The notes: a model not told the origin generated them from the sequence alone. Positions 38,652 to 49,322 are shown, counted from the stretch's first letter. The stretch is 64,000 nucleotides of DNA from Massospora cicadina (GCA_022478985.1 JAKSZP010009255.1:124001-188000), one strand, 5' to 3'. Numbers and translations are program-made.

Positions 38652-39666
38652 CCCATGGGTTGTTGAATTATAGGCGGGAAAGGTGGTTTAGATTAAACAT
38701 AATAGAGAACTGGAATTGGGTAGAGGGTTTTTTTTAAAAGTTATATAGAAAATTGACCTACAAAATTCTAAGTACAATGCATCTGGTTAAATAGTGTTTG
38801 ATTTGGTAGTTGTTAAATCAGGGATTGGGGCCCTCAAATTTCAACCTAACCTGGTAAATTTTTGAGGGAGGAGAAAATAATATCTTCATTCTGAACCAAC
38901 ATCAAGGAAATTGATGGCAGGCTGGGTTGCTATTGATTTGACTGAATGCCAGATCTGAGGCCTTACTACATTTGCAATGGTTAGTGCAACGTCATTTGTC
39001 CCAACGGGCAATGTGGATCCCTCAGGGCCACCACACATAGGGGGGGTCCCAAAGGGTTGGAAACAGGTTTAGGATGACCAACTTGCTTATGCCCAATTGC
39101 TGGGGCATTCATTCACCCAAGAAAAATTCCTTGAGCGATGATCCCAATTTTATAATGTGGGTTTTGAATTATTGGCAACAATCCCTGATGGTGATACATG
39201 CCCATCAGGGACAAAGCCCAACAGTTTTGAGAGGTTTAGAGTCAGCAACCATACTGCTCAATGACTTAATATTATCAGCAATTTCAACTGAGAATTCATT
39301 ATTTTTACTCCTCCAGCTATCAGTTGCACACCTATCAGGCTTCAATCCCATATATTTTGGAAATTTTGACTTCAATTTTGAGGATTTGGCACCATCAGTT
39401 TTATAAAGATCATCCAGCTCAAGGGAATGACAGTTTCCGATGATTTCTGCATAGAATTCCTCTATTTGGCAAACTAACTTGGTAGAGGCAAGCATGGGAA
39501 CTAGTGGAGGAATCTTCAGAGGGAGTGCTGTTACCCAGCGCTTGTCTACCACGTGGGTGAGGTCACCCTTTTTGATGAGGGTACAGATGCCCTCTTCAAA
39601 CCCTTTTTGTTAAAAAATGGAAAAATCGCCTGGTCCACACAGAGGGGACGTTCTCCTAGACTTATA
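38652..39666 (-). repeat. second part of the 5' LTR of element C
   Basis: Matches 16690-17704 and ends CTAGACTTATA. The open minus-strand stretch 39552-39205 resembles the one at 17678-17153. Confidence 0.8.
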
Positions 39667-40422
39667 GGTGACCCTTTCAGGTGAATAATCACTTATGCTG
39701 TCCAAGTAGTAAGTAAGCTGGCAATAGTATCATTGTTTTTATAAGATTTTAATTTTCGGTGAGTGTAAGAAAGCTGAAGTAATTATCCTAAAATTTACGT
39801 AAAATCTACTTAAAACACTAACTGATTTTTGTGAAAATTAGGGTGAGGAATTTATTGAATTATTCAATAACATTTGCCAATTCTCACCCACTTGCCCAAG
39901 TAAATTAAACTTATCAGACTCAATTAGTTTTGTGTGAGCAATTTGATAAATTATTAGATGATGTTTGTCAATTCTCACACTCAAAGCCCAGATATGTTCA
40001 ACCTATTAGACTCAAAGGGCTCAGATTTGATAATATTTACCAATTCTCACCCACTCACCTAAATAGATTAAATATACCAGATTCAAAGGTTTCAGATGTC
40101 ATTCAGTCATTATGTCAGTAAAAGTATTTTATCAAGTTAAATAGCATCTATTACCTGTGCTTTTCTACAGTTTTTATAAACTTTCAGATGATACAAATTA
40201 ATTAATTTAGATCTTATACTTTAGATAAACAATAACTACTCAGTCAAATCTAATTGCTCAATGGAAGAAATTAAAATAAACCAACCACTTGGGTAAGCCT
40301 AAATGAACTTATCAAAACAACCAATAACTAATCACCCCTCAAAACAAAACTACTACTAAATCAACTTAAACTTAACTTGCCAAAATTATTTTATTAATTA
40401 GAGGAACCAAATTAGGCAGGCT
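39667..40422. other. AT-rich intergenic DNA with a palindrome-bearing tandem array
   Basis: No gene. About 39841-40105 holds three divergent units of roughly 90 bases. Each contains, in order, a GTGAG-type start, CAATTCTCACNC and a final ...AGACTCAAAG-like end. In units one and two the start and the CTCAC block form an inverted repeat. From 40150 there is a repeat copy related to 45745 and 47565. 40240-40400 is rich in A and C. Confidence 0.6.
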
Positions 40423-40439
40423 TTTAAAACTATATAAAA
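40423..40439. repeat. target-site duplication, left copy, LINE 1
   Basis: TTTAAAACTATATAAAA is repeated exactly at 45714-45730 and brackets the LINE. Confidence 0.92.
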
Positions 40440-40606
40440 AAACTTTTCTCTCTCGTTGCAATCTCTTTTGCAACCCATTCAATTCAAGTCTGAATCAAGT
40501 TTGATAAATCTCATAGAGGAGATTAGTCTGCGCCCATGTCAGGGAGCAGTTGGGCAAGTAAGGTAAGAGGAGCAGGTGGGAGGCCTGCGGCCTCAAACAT
40601 TTGAAA

Positions 40607-41890
40607 ATGCCCCAGAGAAACTGGCGGAATAGAAAAAAATTTTTAAAAAAACTGGCGGTCCCTATTTCCCCAGAAATCCTCACTTGGCAAGCACAATGCA
40701 ACCAGTACATCAATACGCCGCACTCCCAGCCACTTTTGTTGGTAGAATCTGGAGTCCGCATATTTCTGGACATCCAACAAAAAGCTTTATGGGAAAAATT
40801 TTGTGGGGATGTGCACACTTTTTTCCTGACTGTGGTGTACATCGCACCTCATTCCATGTCACATGGCCGGCTGGTCCTAGGTTTCGAAAACAAGGAGGCA
40901 GCAGATGAGGCTGCTGCAGTGTGCATAGTGATCGACCTCCCTGAAGGGCAATGGGTCATCAAAACAAAATGCACTAGATGGACAAAATCCAACAAAATTT
41001 TCCTCACGTTTGACTTCTTGCCTACTATGGTAAAACGTGACATTTTGGAACAATACCTGAAAGATGGTCTCACCATCTATGGCGAAATACAATCTTTTGA
41101 AATGCAACACTTTATGCTGATGCCACACCTTTGCACTGTCAAAGCCATTGCAGTTCTGACCCCAACCGAGGAGATCGTGAAGGACCTAACCCAGATCCTG
41201 CACTCCACTTTTATTAACATTGAAGGGCATACCACCCACCCTTTCCAGGTAACCGTGGACAGCGCGCCCCCCATCTGCACCCACTGTGATGCATTCAGCC
41301 ATAAGGCACGCACATGCCCCACCAAGGAGGGCGTCACATTCCAATAGTACCCCTCAGTGGCCATGGCCAGCGGAGAGGCGCACTACAAACCAACTGTAAG
41401 CACCAAAGAGGCTTTCCCGTGGGGAGCACAAGGCTGCTACCTTCTGGTAAAACCTATTTCCCCGCAAGAGCAGAAGAAGGCCAAGCAGGCCCGCAGGGCC
41501 GCGGCCAAGGAAGTGGCCAAAGTCACCACTGCTATCCCACACTCCCAACGCCAGGAGGACATCGAAACCTTCGCAGCAGAAGCAAATTGGGAATCCACCA
41601 ACCAATCAGATTGGGAAGCCCATACCAATTGGGCCACCCAATCTGAGGAGCTAATGGGTGACTTGAATTCTCCCAATCTTTGCAACCAAGCACCAGTTAA
41701 AACTGAATTGGCCTTCAACCTACCTGAAAGATTTTTTTTGCCCCGCTTGATGGTGCAACAAACTCATCTGCACCGCAAAAGATTTGTCCAAAATCGGGGA
41801 AACAAAAAGCAAAGGCAAAAGCCAACGCAAACCTTTCTGCAAAAATTAACAAAGATACTGATAGTGTTGCTGCAAACACCCACGCTGCCA
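40607..41890 (+). pseudogene. ORF1 of LINE 1 (RNA-binding, CCHC knuckle), stop inside
   Basis: The ORF1 protein of L1/Tad-type LINEs binds the element RNA. From the first ATG at 40607 the frame is open to a TAG at 41345. The exact CCHC knuckle C-x2-C-x4-H-x4-C at 41276-41317 lies just before that stop. A frame opening at 41357 continues with an Ala/Lys/Gln-rich tail to 41893, probably the original C-terminus. CAG to TAG or a small indel would explain the break. The next ATG, at 41959, starts ORF2. Confidence 0.8.
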
Positions 41891-41958
41891 TGAAGGCCCA
41901 TGGGGTTCTAGAGGAGGCTAGTGGGCCCGGTTGCCCACCCCCTTGCACATAAGGTGTG

Positions 41959-44900
41959 ATGGGGGAAACCTTCACTTTAGGGACATTGAATATCGCTGGA
42001 CTCAAGGCCTCACCGTCTGGGCTAGGAAACTGAGTTTTTTACAACAAAATTTATCCATGGATATCCTGGCCATCCAGGAGTCCCACTGTCCATGAGGTTC
42101 CGAGGAGGCTTGGAAAACAATGCTCCTCCCATCCCTATCCTTTTGGTCAAAGCACTGTGGGGTGCTAATTTGGAAAAATAATTTTTTCAAATTTTTATGT
42201 TGGAAACCTTCCTCAATGGCTGAGTCCTCATTGTCACCTTTTTGTGGGCTGACGTGGTATATGCTATTATCAACATCTATGCCCCAAATGGTGCATGAGA
42301 GCATCAGGAATTTTTCTTGTTGGTCAAATCCCTCCTGCTACCCTCAGACCCTTTCATAGTTGGTGACATGAACTGTTGGCTAAATACTCCAATGGACCGG
42401 TGGCCTTCCTCCTCCCACGCCCCCCAGGGCCACGTTGAACTTCACGTTCTAAAGGCCACCCTTGGGTTAATGGATGCACTGCCATGGCAAGCCCCGCTGC
42501 TTGAGAACATGATGTGCCCCCACGTCCACAACGGCCAATTAAGGTCCATGTCCTGCATTGACCTTATCCTTATGCCAGTGAAATTCCAACCCCACATATC
42601 CCACTTTAAAACAACAAAAATGGAATTCTCTGACCATCGACTGGTCTCAATAACCTACCACCTACCTGTCACAGCTGCTAAGGCCCCACATTGGTGCAAA
42701 ATCCGCCCCCCGAGCTCGTGTCGCCAGGATTTTCCACATGGGTGGAATCAGCAACTTTGGCAAAAGAGTTTGTTGCACCATTTTGTGTGGACCCCATTTC
42801 CACATGGGCAACTTTCAGAGAAGATACCATCCGCCAATCTCGCCACCTCTCCTCCAGACACTCACGAGCCACATTAGCTGTCATTTTTTGTGCTCTAGCA
42901 GAGTTGGCACACCTGGAGTCCAACATCCCAGCTACAGGATACAGCTCTGCATGGGGCTGGAAGTGGGTGGAGGCAGCTGCCCACCTCAACGCGCTCAAAA
43001 GGCAACACAAACATCAGGTTTGTGTTCAGTACAGGGCCAAACATATCACAAAAGGTGACAAGTGCACCGCATATTTTTTTAAAAATTTTTTGCACCACGC
43101 CAGAGCGTGGCCTGCACACAGGTGCGAAGATCAGATGATTCCATTGTGGATACGCCAGCTAAAGTGGCAATCGAAACACAAAAGTATTACTCCAAGTTGT
43201 ACCAATCTGATCCAATTCAGCTGGCTGAAGTGGCAGAATTTCTTGACTAAGCCCACATCTGCACCATTTCCCAATACCCAGAAATAATGAATTTGATTAC
43301 TCCGAACAAATTATGGACAGCCATTCATGGTGCACCAAACCAAAAATGCCCAGGCCTGGATGGCATTCCATATGAATTCTATAAAAAGTACTTCAAATAT
43401 ATATCCCCACTACTGTTGGCCTCACTTAACCAGAGCCTTTTGGAAATGCACCTCCTGCCAGGAGGACAAGAGGCCTTCACCATCACACTCTTTAAGAAAG
43501 GGGACAAGCTAGACTTAGCCAACTGGCGCCCCATTTCTTTAACTAACACGGATACAAAAATTTTAATAAAAATCATGGCTAACCGTTTAGGGATGTAGCA
43601 TCTGCCACCATCTCCCCAGAACAATTCAGTTTCATACCCAGAAGGTCAATTTGGGACAACGTGCACTCGGTGGCCAACGCGTGCCAGTCCACAGCCTCTG
43701 GGGCACTGGCATTCTTAGACCAACAGAAAGCCTACGATAGAGTAAACTGGGAATACCTCAGGTCCTGCCTCCATCAATTCTGCTTACCTCCTTGCTTTAT
43801 CAACTGGGTGATGCTGCTCACAGAATCTGCAACAATGGCAGTACATAGCCCTGGCTTCCTAACAGAAGTAGTCCGCCCTCAATGGGGCTTGCGACAAGGG
43901 GACCCCTTAGCCCACTCTTATACAACTTCAGCCTTGACCCACTATTTCAAAACGTGAATGCCCAACTCACTGGGGTCCATGTGCCAGGACAAGCCCCAGT
44001 CAATATGATGGCGTTTGCAGATGACTGTGTGGTGGGGGTGTCTAATAATAAAGATGCACGCGCACTTGGAGCTCTCATCCAGGAGTATTACCAGGTAAGT
44101 AATGCTGCACTGAACACCTCCAAAACTGAAATCATCCTCCTTGGTCAGTATCAAAACTGCTGGGCCCCTGCAACCAGTGCCCAGCCCGGCCCATCTGCTC
44201 ATAAACGCGCTCACCCTCCCAGCTCACTCCACACCACCCCACTGGTGCTCCCCTTTGTGCCACACCATACTATAGGGCCAGTCTGCCATCTGGGCGTGTG
44301 GGTGGAGGCAGGCAGATACATATCAGCAGTAATGGAGAGTCGTATTCTAGATAACATGATGAAGCGCATCGCCTCCCTCAGAGCCCACCCTACTTACCTT
44401 ACTGGTAGGGTCGTTTTGACCAACTCTATGCTCCTCTCCAAAGTCTGGTTTGGAGCCCACACCATCCCCTTCTCCCCAAGCTTCTTCAAATCCTTGTATG
44501 CCCTGCTGCAAGGATGGCTATAGTCAGGCCGCCCTCCACCAGTATGGTTAGAAGTCATGTTTGGCCCTCATCAGCATGGTGGCATGGGCCTGCTTGACTT
44601 AAGAGCCTATGCGACCAAGATCTTGGGTACCTGGATTGCAGCTGTCACTGCCCCTACACTCCCCTCCCAACACTGGTCCCATGTGGCCTGCTCCAACTTC
44701 TCCTGCACCTTGGGCCTCAACAATCCATTGAACCCCCACTCCCTGATGAAATACCTGGCTTCACACCCATTGGCCACAGGTCCTCACAGTACTAAAACCC
44801 ACTACAAATGAATCTTACTCTCCATTCGGAGCACTGAGTGGAGAATTTGTATTAGTGGATATACAACCAGAAGAGGCCACCCCTCTCCTCAGTTCACACA

Positions 44901-45655
44901 AGAGGTACAGGGGCTACCCATCCATGATGGCATGATCCCCATACGGCCCCATGTCCTATCCAGGGTGGACTATCTGGATATGGACATCCCTTACTCCATT
45001 GAGACCCAAAAAACCATCTGGAAATATGCTCACCATCCTCTGTTGCAGCCTCAAATCTGCTCCCACGTGTGGCGCTGCCTGAGGTGGATGTACCATACAG
45101 CTGAGCACTCTAACACTTTACACTCATCCTGCATTGTGTGTGGCCAGTATGGAATGCTGTTCCACTTCCTGGAGAAGTGTCCTACCTCTAAAGTGATATG
45201 GCGTGAAGTTCAACATCTGCTGGGCCAGAATCAAACACATCCCTTCAGTCTGTCAAGAGATATATTTGCTTTATCAATGGCCTCCCCCTTCCACCCACCC
45301 TCCATGCTCTGGTGGTTGCAATCGCCATGTGGACCATCCACACGATTGTCTTGGATGCCATTGCAGGCTCCACCCCCACCCTCCCAGAAGCTGTCAACAG
45401 ATTCTGGTCTCATTTGGTGAACCACTTTCAGGCGTGGATATTTGGATACCTCCCACCATGCTGCTGACAGCTGGTATCCTCCTGGTTCCCAGTTTGGTTC
45501 ATCAAATCAGACCCCTTCCTCCACACGTGTTCAATTATGGGTACAGCCCCTTCACGCGTTCCCTCCCCTTCCCCATAAGTGGTGTTCCCACTGGCAACAA
45601 GAGATAGCATCACTTCTCTGGGGTGCCTTCCCTGTTACTAAGTGTTGTCTCAGTT
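41959..45655 (+). pseudogene. ORF2 of LINE 1: AP endonuclease, reverse transcriptase, zinc finger
   Basis: The endonuclease starts MGETFTLGTLNIAGL and has DILAIQESH near 42062 and GDMNCW near 42363. These nick the target for target-primed reverse transcription. RT is at about 43290-44300, with the PGLDGIPYEFYKKYF block (43350), NWRPISLTNTDTK (43520), LDQQKAYDRVNW (43720) and FADD at 44014-44025, catalytic residues intact. The C-terminal zinc finger C-x2-C...H-x4-C is at about 45131-45180. At least five frameshifts or stops occur (after 42120, near 42877, 43160, 43598 and others). Confidence 0.88.
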
Positions 45656-45713
45656 GAGTCAATTTTGGAAGTGTCCGTCCCATGGTCAGCCTTCCCTGCA
45701 ATAAATTTAAAAA

Positions 45714-45730
45714 TTTAAAACTATATAAAA
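45714..45730. repeat. target-site duplication, right copy, LINE 1
   Basis: Exact copy of 40423-40439, directly after the A-rich LINE tail. Confidence 0.92.
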
Positions 45731-46470
45731 CTTACATCCAGATACTCATGCTTTGCTACTGTGATTAAAGTTTATCAGATGATTGATATTGATAAGCTAC
45801 TAAACTGCTTAGCTAAAACCATTGAACAAACTAAATCAACCAAACTCCAACTGCTTCATAAAACTAAGCTTATCAGAATCAAAACAAAAAACCATCAGCC
45901 ACTTATTAATAACTAAAACATTAAGTTGATTAAATCTAACCAATCACCAACTGCTTTGTATTTATTAAAACAAATCTAAATCTATTGAAACGATTAAAAC
46001 TATCATTCAATTAACCAATCCACTTAATTATTGAAATTATAAATCATTAACTGCTCATTAAAACCTTTATGATTATTAATCATCCAAGACCACCAACCAC
46101 CCGCCAAAACCATTTAAAATTGAACCAACCGAATATCTAACTGCTCAGTCGTAACGTTATACCAACTTCCATTAAAACACATAAGATTTTCACTTGTTCC
46201 AAATAAAACTTTTTATTTTACCATGAAAAATAATAAATCCTTTCTTATTGCACATCTATAGTATCTAGTGAATACCTATGTAAAGTTTCATCTTTCTATA
46301 CCTTATCATAGTTGAGATACAGTGATGAGTGAGTGGGCTTTGACAAATATCTTATAAACTATTTATCAGATTTTGGCTGAGTAAAAGTTCCTGTGTTTCG
46401 TAAGCAGAAATGAAACATATACATTTGGAATAATCATGCGATTAATGTTTGATCAAATTCCAAGATGTAG
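45731..46470. other. AT-rich, A/C-skewed intergenic stretch upstream of the secreted-protein gene
   Basis: No gene. 45737-45800 is a copy of the repeat also found at 40152 and 47558. From 45800 to 46150 the plus strand is poor in G and has recurring AACTGCT and AAACCA words, continuing the character of 40240-40400 across the LINE insertion. 46200-46470 is the likely promoter region of the next gene. Confidence 0.5.
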
Positions 46471-46473
46471 GGG

Positions 46474-46481
46474 TATAAATA
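46474..46481 (+). promoter_or_regulatory. TATA box of the secreted-protein gene
   Basis: TATAAATA lies 25 bases before the ATG at 46506. This spacing implies a very short 5' leader. Confidence 0.6.
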
Positions 46482-46505
46482 GTCAACTGAATTAACTTCA
46501 AGATC

Positions 46506-47232
46506 ATGTTCAGCTTAGTTTTATTTTATATTTTATCAGCTTCCGTTTTAAACCTCGGCCTAGCTAAAAGCGGCGTCGCTTACTTGGGAGCTGGGGAACT
46601 TGGCTCCGATATTTCACTTGTACCAATCAAATTACTTTATGATAAAGCCATTGGAAAGGATTCACCATTCAAATCCATCCCACCCTCTAAGTACAATGAT
46701 TTTCTCAACCAAAGATATGTTTCTAAGCAACTTGAAATAAAACGTCCTAGTATTTTTCTGAAATATTACTGTTTAAATTGCTATCGTCTTGTTTGGAAGA
46801 AAGTCACTGAAAGATGGTGGTTGGTATGACCTTACTCGTTGCACGAGCTGTGTAAGAAATATTACATGTCATCGAGAGCCTCTCGCAGTTAAAATTCGAA
46901 TGATGGATTACTCTTTCTCGGGAATTGATTATGAACTTATGACCAGGATGATTGGTTGGACAAATGCCAATTTGACCTATCAAAACTACATCCACTCTAA
47001 AGCTCAAGTTCCACGTGGAAGTAAAACTAGCGTAGCTTTTATCCCAAAGATGGTTCGCCTTGAAGCCAAAATTGACATATGTGATTATATGAAATTCTAC
47101 CGTTGGCCTTTCAATTCATTAAGTACCAGATGTTTTCCCTATTACCTTACGATTATCATTCCGGTTGTTGCTAAAGATGTTCAAACAAAGGCATTTGGGA
47201 GAGTATTGGTTCTTAATTGCGCCAAAATCTGA
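46506..47232 (+). pseudogene. small secreted protein, frame broken once (or with an unrecognised intron)
   Basis: The ATG at 46506 opens with a hydrophobic signal peptide of about 20 residues, cleaved probably after LGLA. The frame stays open to 46829 and ends in a segment with Y-C-x2-C. A second frame, open from 46777 to the TGA at 47230, has another C-x2-C (TRCTSC), then Cys in NITC, and continues without stops to the end. The two Cys pairs lie close together if the frames join around 46810-46830, where GGTGG repeats occur, so a one-base insertion is the simplest reading. An intron from GTACAA at 46691 to AG at 46799 would also restore the frame, but it removes the first Cys pair. About 240 residues in all. 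No known domain, no membrane segment after the signal peptide. It is probably a fungal secreted protein, possibly effector-like; function unknown. Confidence 0.65.
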
Positions 47233-47283
47233 GATTTTAAATTATCGCCGTAGCTTTGTTTAAATTCGTTGAACATTTTTTTA

Positions 47284-47289
47284 AATAAA
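47284..47289 (+). promoter_or_regulatory. poly(A) signal after the secreted-protein gene
   Basis: AATAAA lies about 50 bases after the stop at 47232, followed by T-rich sequence. Confidence 0.45.
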
Positions 47290-47555
47290 TGTTTTATTTT
47301 TACTTATATCTTTATCTATCCTTTCTTTAATCAACTTTATCTCGATATATTATTTTTAATTTAGATCTTCACTATTATTTAATGCAATTTATACACGCTG
47401 ATTTATCTTTTAATAATTAACCTTTTATACTGGATAGAATTTCTAAAGATTTACTAATGGATGAAACAATCTTTAGACCACTAGCGCTAAAAAATGAAGC
47501 AATCTTAAGGGAAGATTTTAGAAGATTTTATATTTCCATCTAGTTAACTAGTAAA
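47290..47555. other. AT-rich intergenic stretch
   Basis: Nothing recognised except the palindrome CTAGTTAACTAG near 47540, directly before the repeat copy that follows. Confidence 0.4.
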
Positions 47556-47880
47556 ATACCCATGCTTCGCTACGGTACTTATAGCTTACCAGACGATTCA
47601 AATCATTAATTTAGATTTTATATAGTGATGTTACACGGCATTGCTCAGGTTTAATAAACAAAAAATTCGAAATGATTAAATTAAATTTTTAACTGACTTC
47701 GAAAAAGGAGGAGGTTCTCATTAAACCTGTATCTATTTTTCTGTTTGTTCACGCATTACTCCGAAACCACTGAACTAATTTGAATGAAATTTTTTAATGA
47801 AAGAGGATGATCCCATGGTGGACCATTCAATTTTGTAAGGATTGGTCCAGTAACTGACTAGTAGTTTAGTTTTTCTAGAT
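47556..47880 (+). repeat. dispersed-repeat fragment (CATGCTTCGCTACGG ... AAAGGAGGAGGTTCTC)
   Basis: The part at 47558-47625 matches 40152-40225 and 45737-45800 (shared words ATGCTT.GCTAC.G, then TTA.CAGA.GATT and ATTTAGAT). The part at 47698-47840 has CTTCGAAAAAGGAGGAGG followed by TTCACGCATTACTCCGAAACC. This resembles, from memory, dispersed repeats common in arthropod genomes. No coding region. Confidence 0.5.
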
Positions 47881-48249
47881 ATTTTTTATATACAGTATTA
47901 ATCAGATTCGTTAAAATTATTCGAGGTAGGCATGTTAGGGGCCCAACTCTACCAATTTACATAATAGTGCAGCTTCGAAATTCTGGGAGTTTTATGACGC
48001 CAGCGCAATAAACTATCTTAATTTACATCACTTCAAAATGTGTTTAGATGTATTGAGCATATGAGTTTTAAAACCAAAAGTCTGAAAATTTGGCGAGTGT
48101 ATCTAGAAAAATATGGAAATTTTGAAGTCAATTAATTGAATATGTCTTTTAACAATAGTAAATCCAGATAAAAAATAAATGAAATTATACTCGCAACCTT
48201 TATAATCAACAAGGATTTAAATTAGTAATAATATAGCTAATGCATAATG
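47881..48249. other. AT-rich intergenic stretch
   Basis: No open frame or repeat recognised. Confidence 0.35.
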
Positions 48250-48265
48250 AAATTAATAACAAATT
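48250..48265. repeat. target-site duplication, left copy, SINE
   Basis: AAATTAATAACAAATT is repeated exactly at 48556-48571. Confidence 0.9.
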
Positions 48266-48555
48266 TTTTTTTAATTTTTATTCGAGGTGGGCCGACCTGG
48301 GGACGATACCGCACCGATTAGGGGAGTGAAGAAAATGGGAAAGGAGGATAAAATCCGGAAAACCTCCATGCGCGGCGTATGATAGGCCAGGAACTCCATG
48401 GACCGCCTTTGCCATTCGCTATCTCGGTTCGGGGCATTGGTGCGCAACACCAACACAATCATAATTGTCCCCTACCCAAAGTTCAAATACCGGAATCGAA
48501 CTCGGGGAGGCAGCAGTAGAGGGTCCATACTCTACCATCGGGGTATCCTCCCCTA
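48266..48555 (-). mobile_element. tRNA-derived SINE, full length
   Basis: On the minus strand the head starts GGGGAGGATACC at 48554. An RNA polymerase III A box (TGGTAGAGTATGG, 48537-48525) and a B box (AGTTCGATTCC, 48502-48492) lie in the first 65 bases at tRNA-like spacing. The body is GC-rich and unrelated to tRNA. The tail is A-rich (48280-48266). An exact 16-bp duplication flanks it, as made by LINE machinery. The T-stem pairs poorly, so it is not a functional tRNA. No partner LINE tail match was established. Confidence 0.85.
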
Positions 48556-48571
48556 AAATTAATAACAAATT
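48556..48571. repeat. target-site duplication, right copy, SINE
   Basis: Exact copy of 48250-48265. Confidence 0.9.
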
Positions 48572-49317
48572 CTACATTATAAAATTTATTTTTCTAATAA
48601 ACATCATATAATGGGTTGGCAAAAAAATATTGCTACTCAAAAGATAAGTGTAACAAACATCTTCAAATGGTAAGTAATTGCTCAAATATATAATTATGGC
48701 AATAAAAAATAAGTGATTACTTAAGATTCTACAATATATATTGTTGGAATTAGGATTTTGGTTTGCTTGCTGGTGCATTTTTACACCTGAATTACAACAA
48801 CTATTTGCAGGAGAAGTATGTTTCTCTACTATAGGATAAATTTTTTAGGGTTTTACTAGACCACTTGTAATTAAAATACTAACACTTCAATTAAATAAAA
48901 TGTTGGTTTTTATAAGATTTTTATTATTAATAGTTGAGGGGTCAAGAAGCAAACCCACTTTAAATCTTTATGCCTAGTATATAAATGTATCAAGACTTGA
49001 AGTGAATGATGTAAAAAATTTAAGTTAGGTTAGGAATAGCCAAATTAGGAAATATGGGGTTTGGATCTATTAGAGCTTTAAAACTTTTCCTCACTTCAAT
49101 GAGATAGCTGATGGATGGGCATTAACTGGTATAATAACCCCATGGGATAACAATTTAATATAACTTATTCAATCAGATATCATGACCTCAGAATGGTTTC
49201 CCTGATTTTGCCACAGGGTTGGCGCAACCTGACTACCAACAATTGAGCATTTTGGCTGAGGTGAGTGAATAGAAGGATTACCCTGATTTTAGGAATTCTA
49301 CCAAGAATTAGCATAGG
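48572..49317. other. intergenic DNA passing into the LTR of element A
   Basis: No gene. Somewhere in this stretch lies the outer end of the minus-strand LTR of element A, whose inner end is at 51236. The border could not be placed without a second copy. Confidence 0.4.
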
Positions 49318-49322
49318 TCTTT

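Larger units (their letters stand above)
16494..39666 (-). mobile_element. Ty3/Gypsy LTR retrotransposon C, interrupted by D (with F) and by G
   Basis: With the insertions removed, the minus-strand order is 5' LTR (39666-38652 plus 33084-32880), protease (about 32564-32300), start of RT (31850-31710), rest of RT, RNase H and integrase (20362 to about 17900), and 3' LTR (17704-16494). RT is cut between 20367 and 31705 by element D, with the 5-bp duplication CCAAT on both sides. The 5' LTR is cut by element G. Gag is almost absent: only about 300 bp separate LTR and protease. RT lacks its catalytic aspartates. Confidence 0.85.
40440..45713 (+). mobile_element. full-length LINE (L1/Tad-like), copy 1
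   Basis: It is flanked by an exact 17-bp duplication. The 5' end (CTCTCGTTGCAATCTC, then CAATTCAAG) resembles the 5' end of the LINE at 51986, so both copies appear complete. ORF1 has a CCHC knuckle. ORF2 has endonuclease, RT and a C-terminal zinc finger. The 3' end is a short AATAAA plus A-rich tail (45700-45713). No RNase H is visible. Several frameshifts and stops disable it. It is richer in G and C than its surroundings. Confidence 0.93.

Noticed and set aside
16489..39671. ACTTA as target duplication of element C
   Set aside because: ACTTA on the right is also present at the same place in the other LTR copy, so it belongs to the LTR.
39841..40105. A CRISPR-like array
   Set aside because: Only three divergent units, no constant repeat and no spacers, in a eukaryotic context.
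41077..43119. Several minus-strand open frames of 75-110 codons across the LINE
   Set aside because: They are shadows of ORF1 and ORF2, whose sense frames carry recognisable motifs.
48271..48462. Minus-strand open frame of 63 codons
   Set aside because: It lies wholly inside the SINE body and has no start context or domain.
48484..48554. A functional tRNA gene on the minus strand
   Set aside because: A and B boxes are present but the T-stem does not pair and no acceptor stem forms with the 3' side; it is the head of a SINE.
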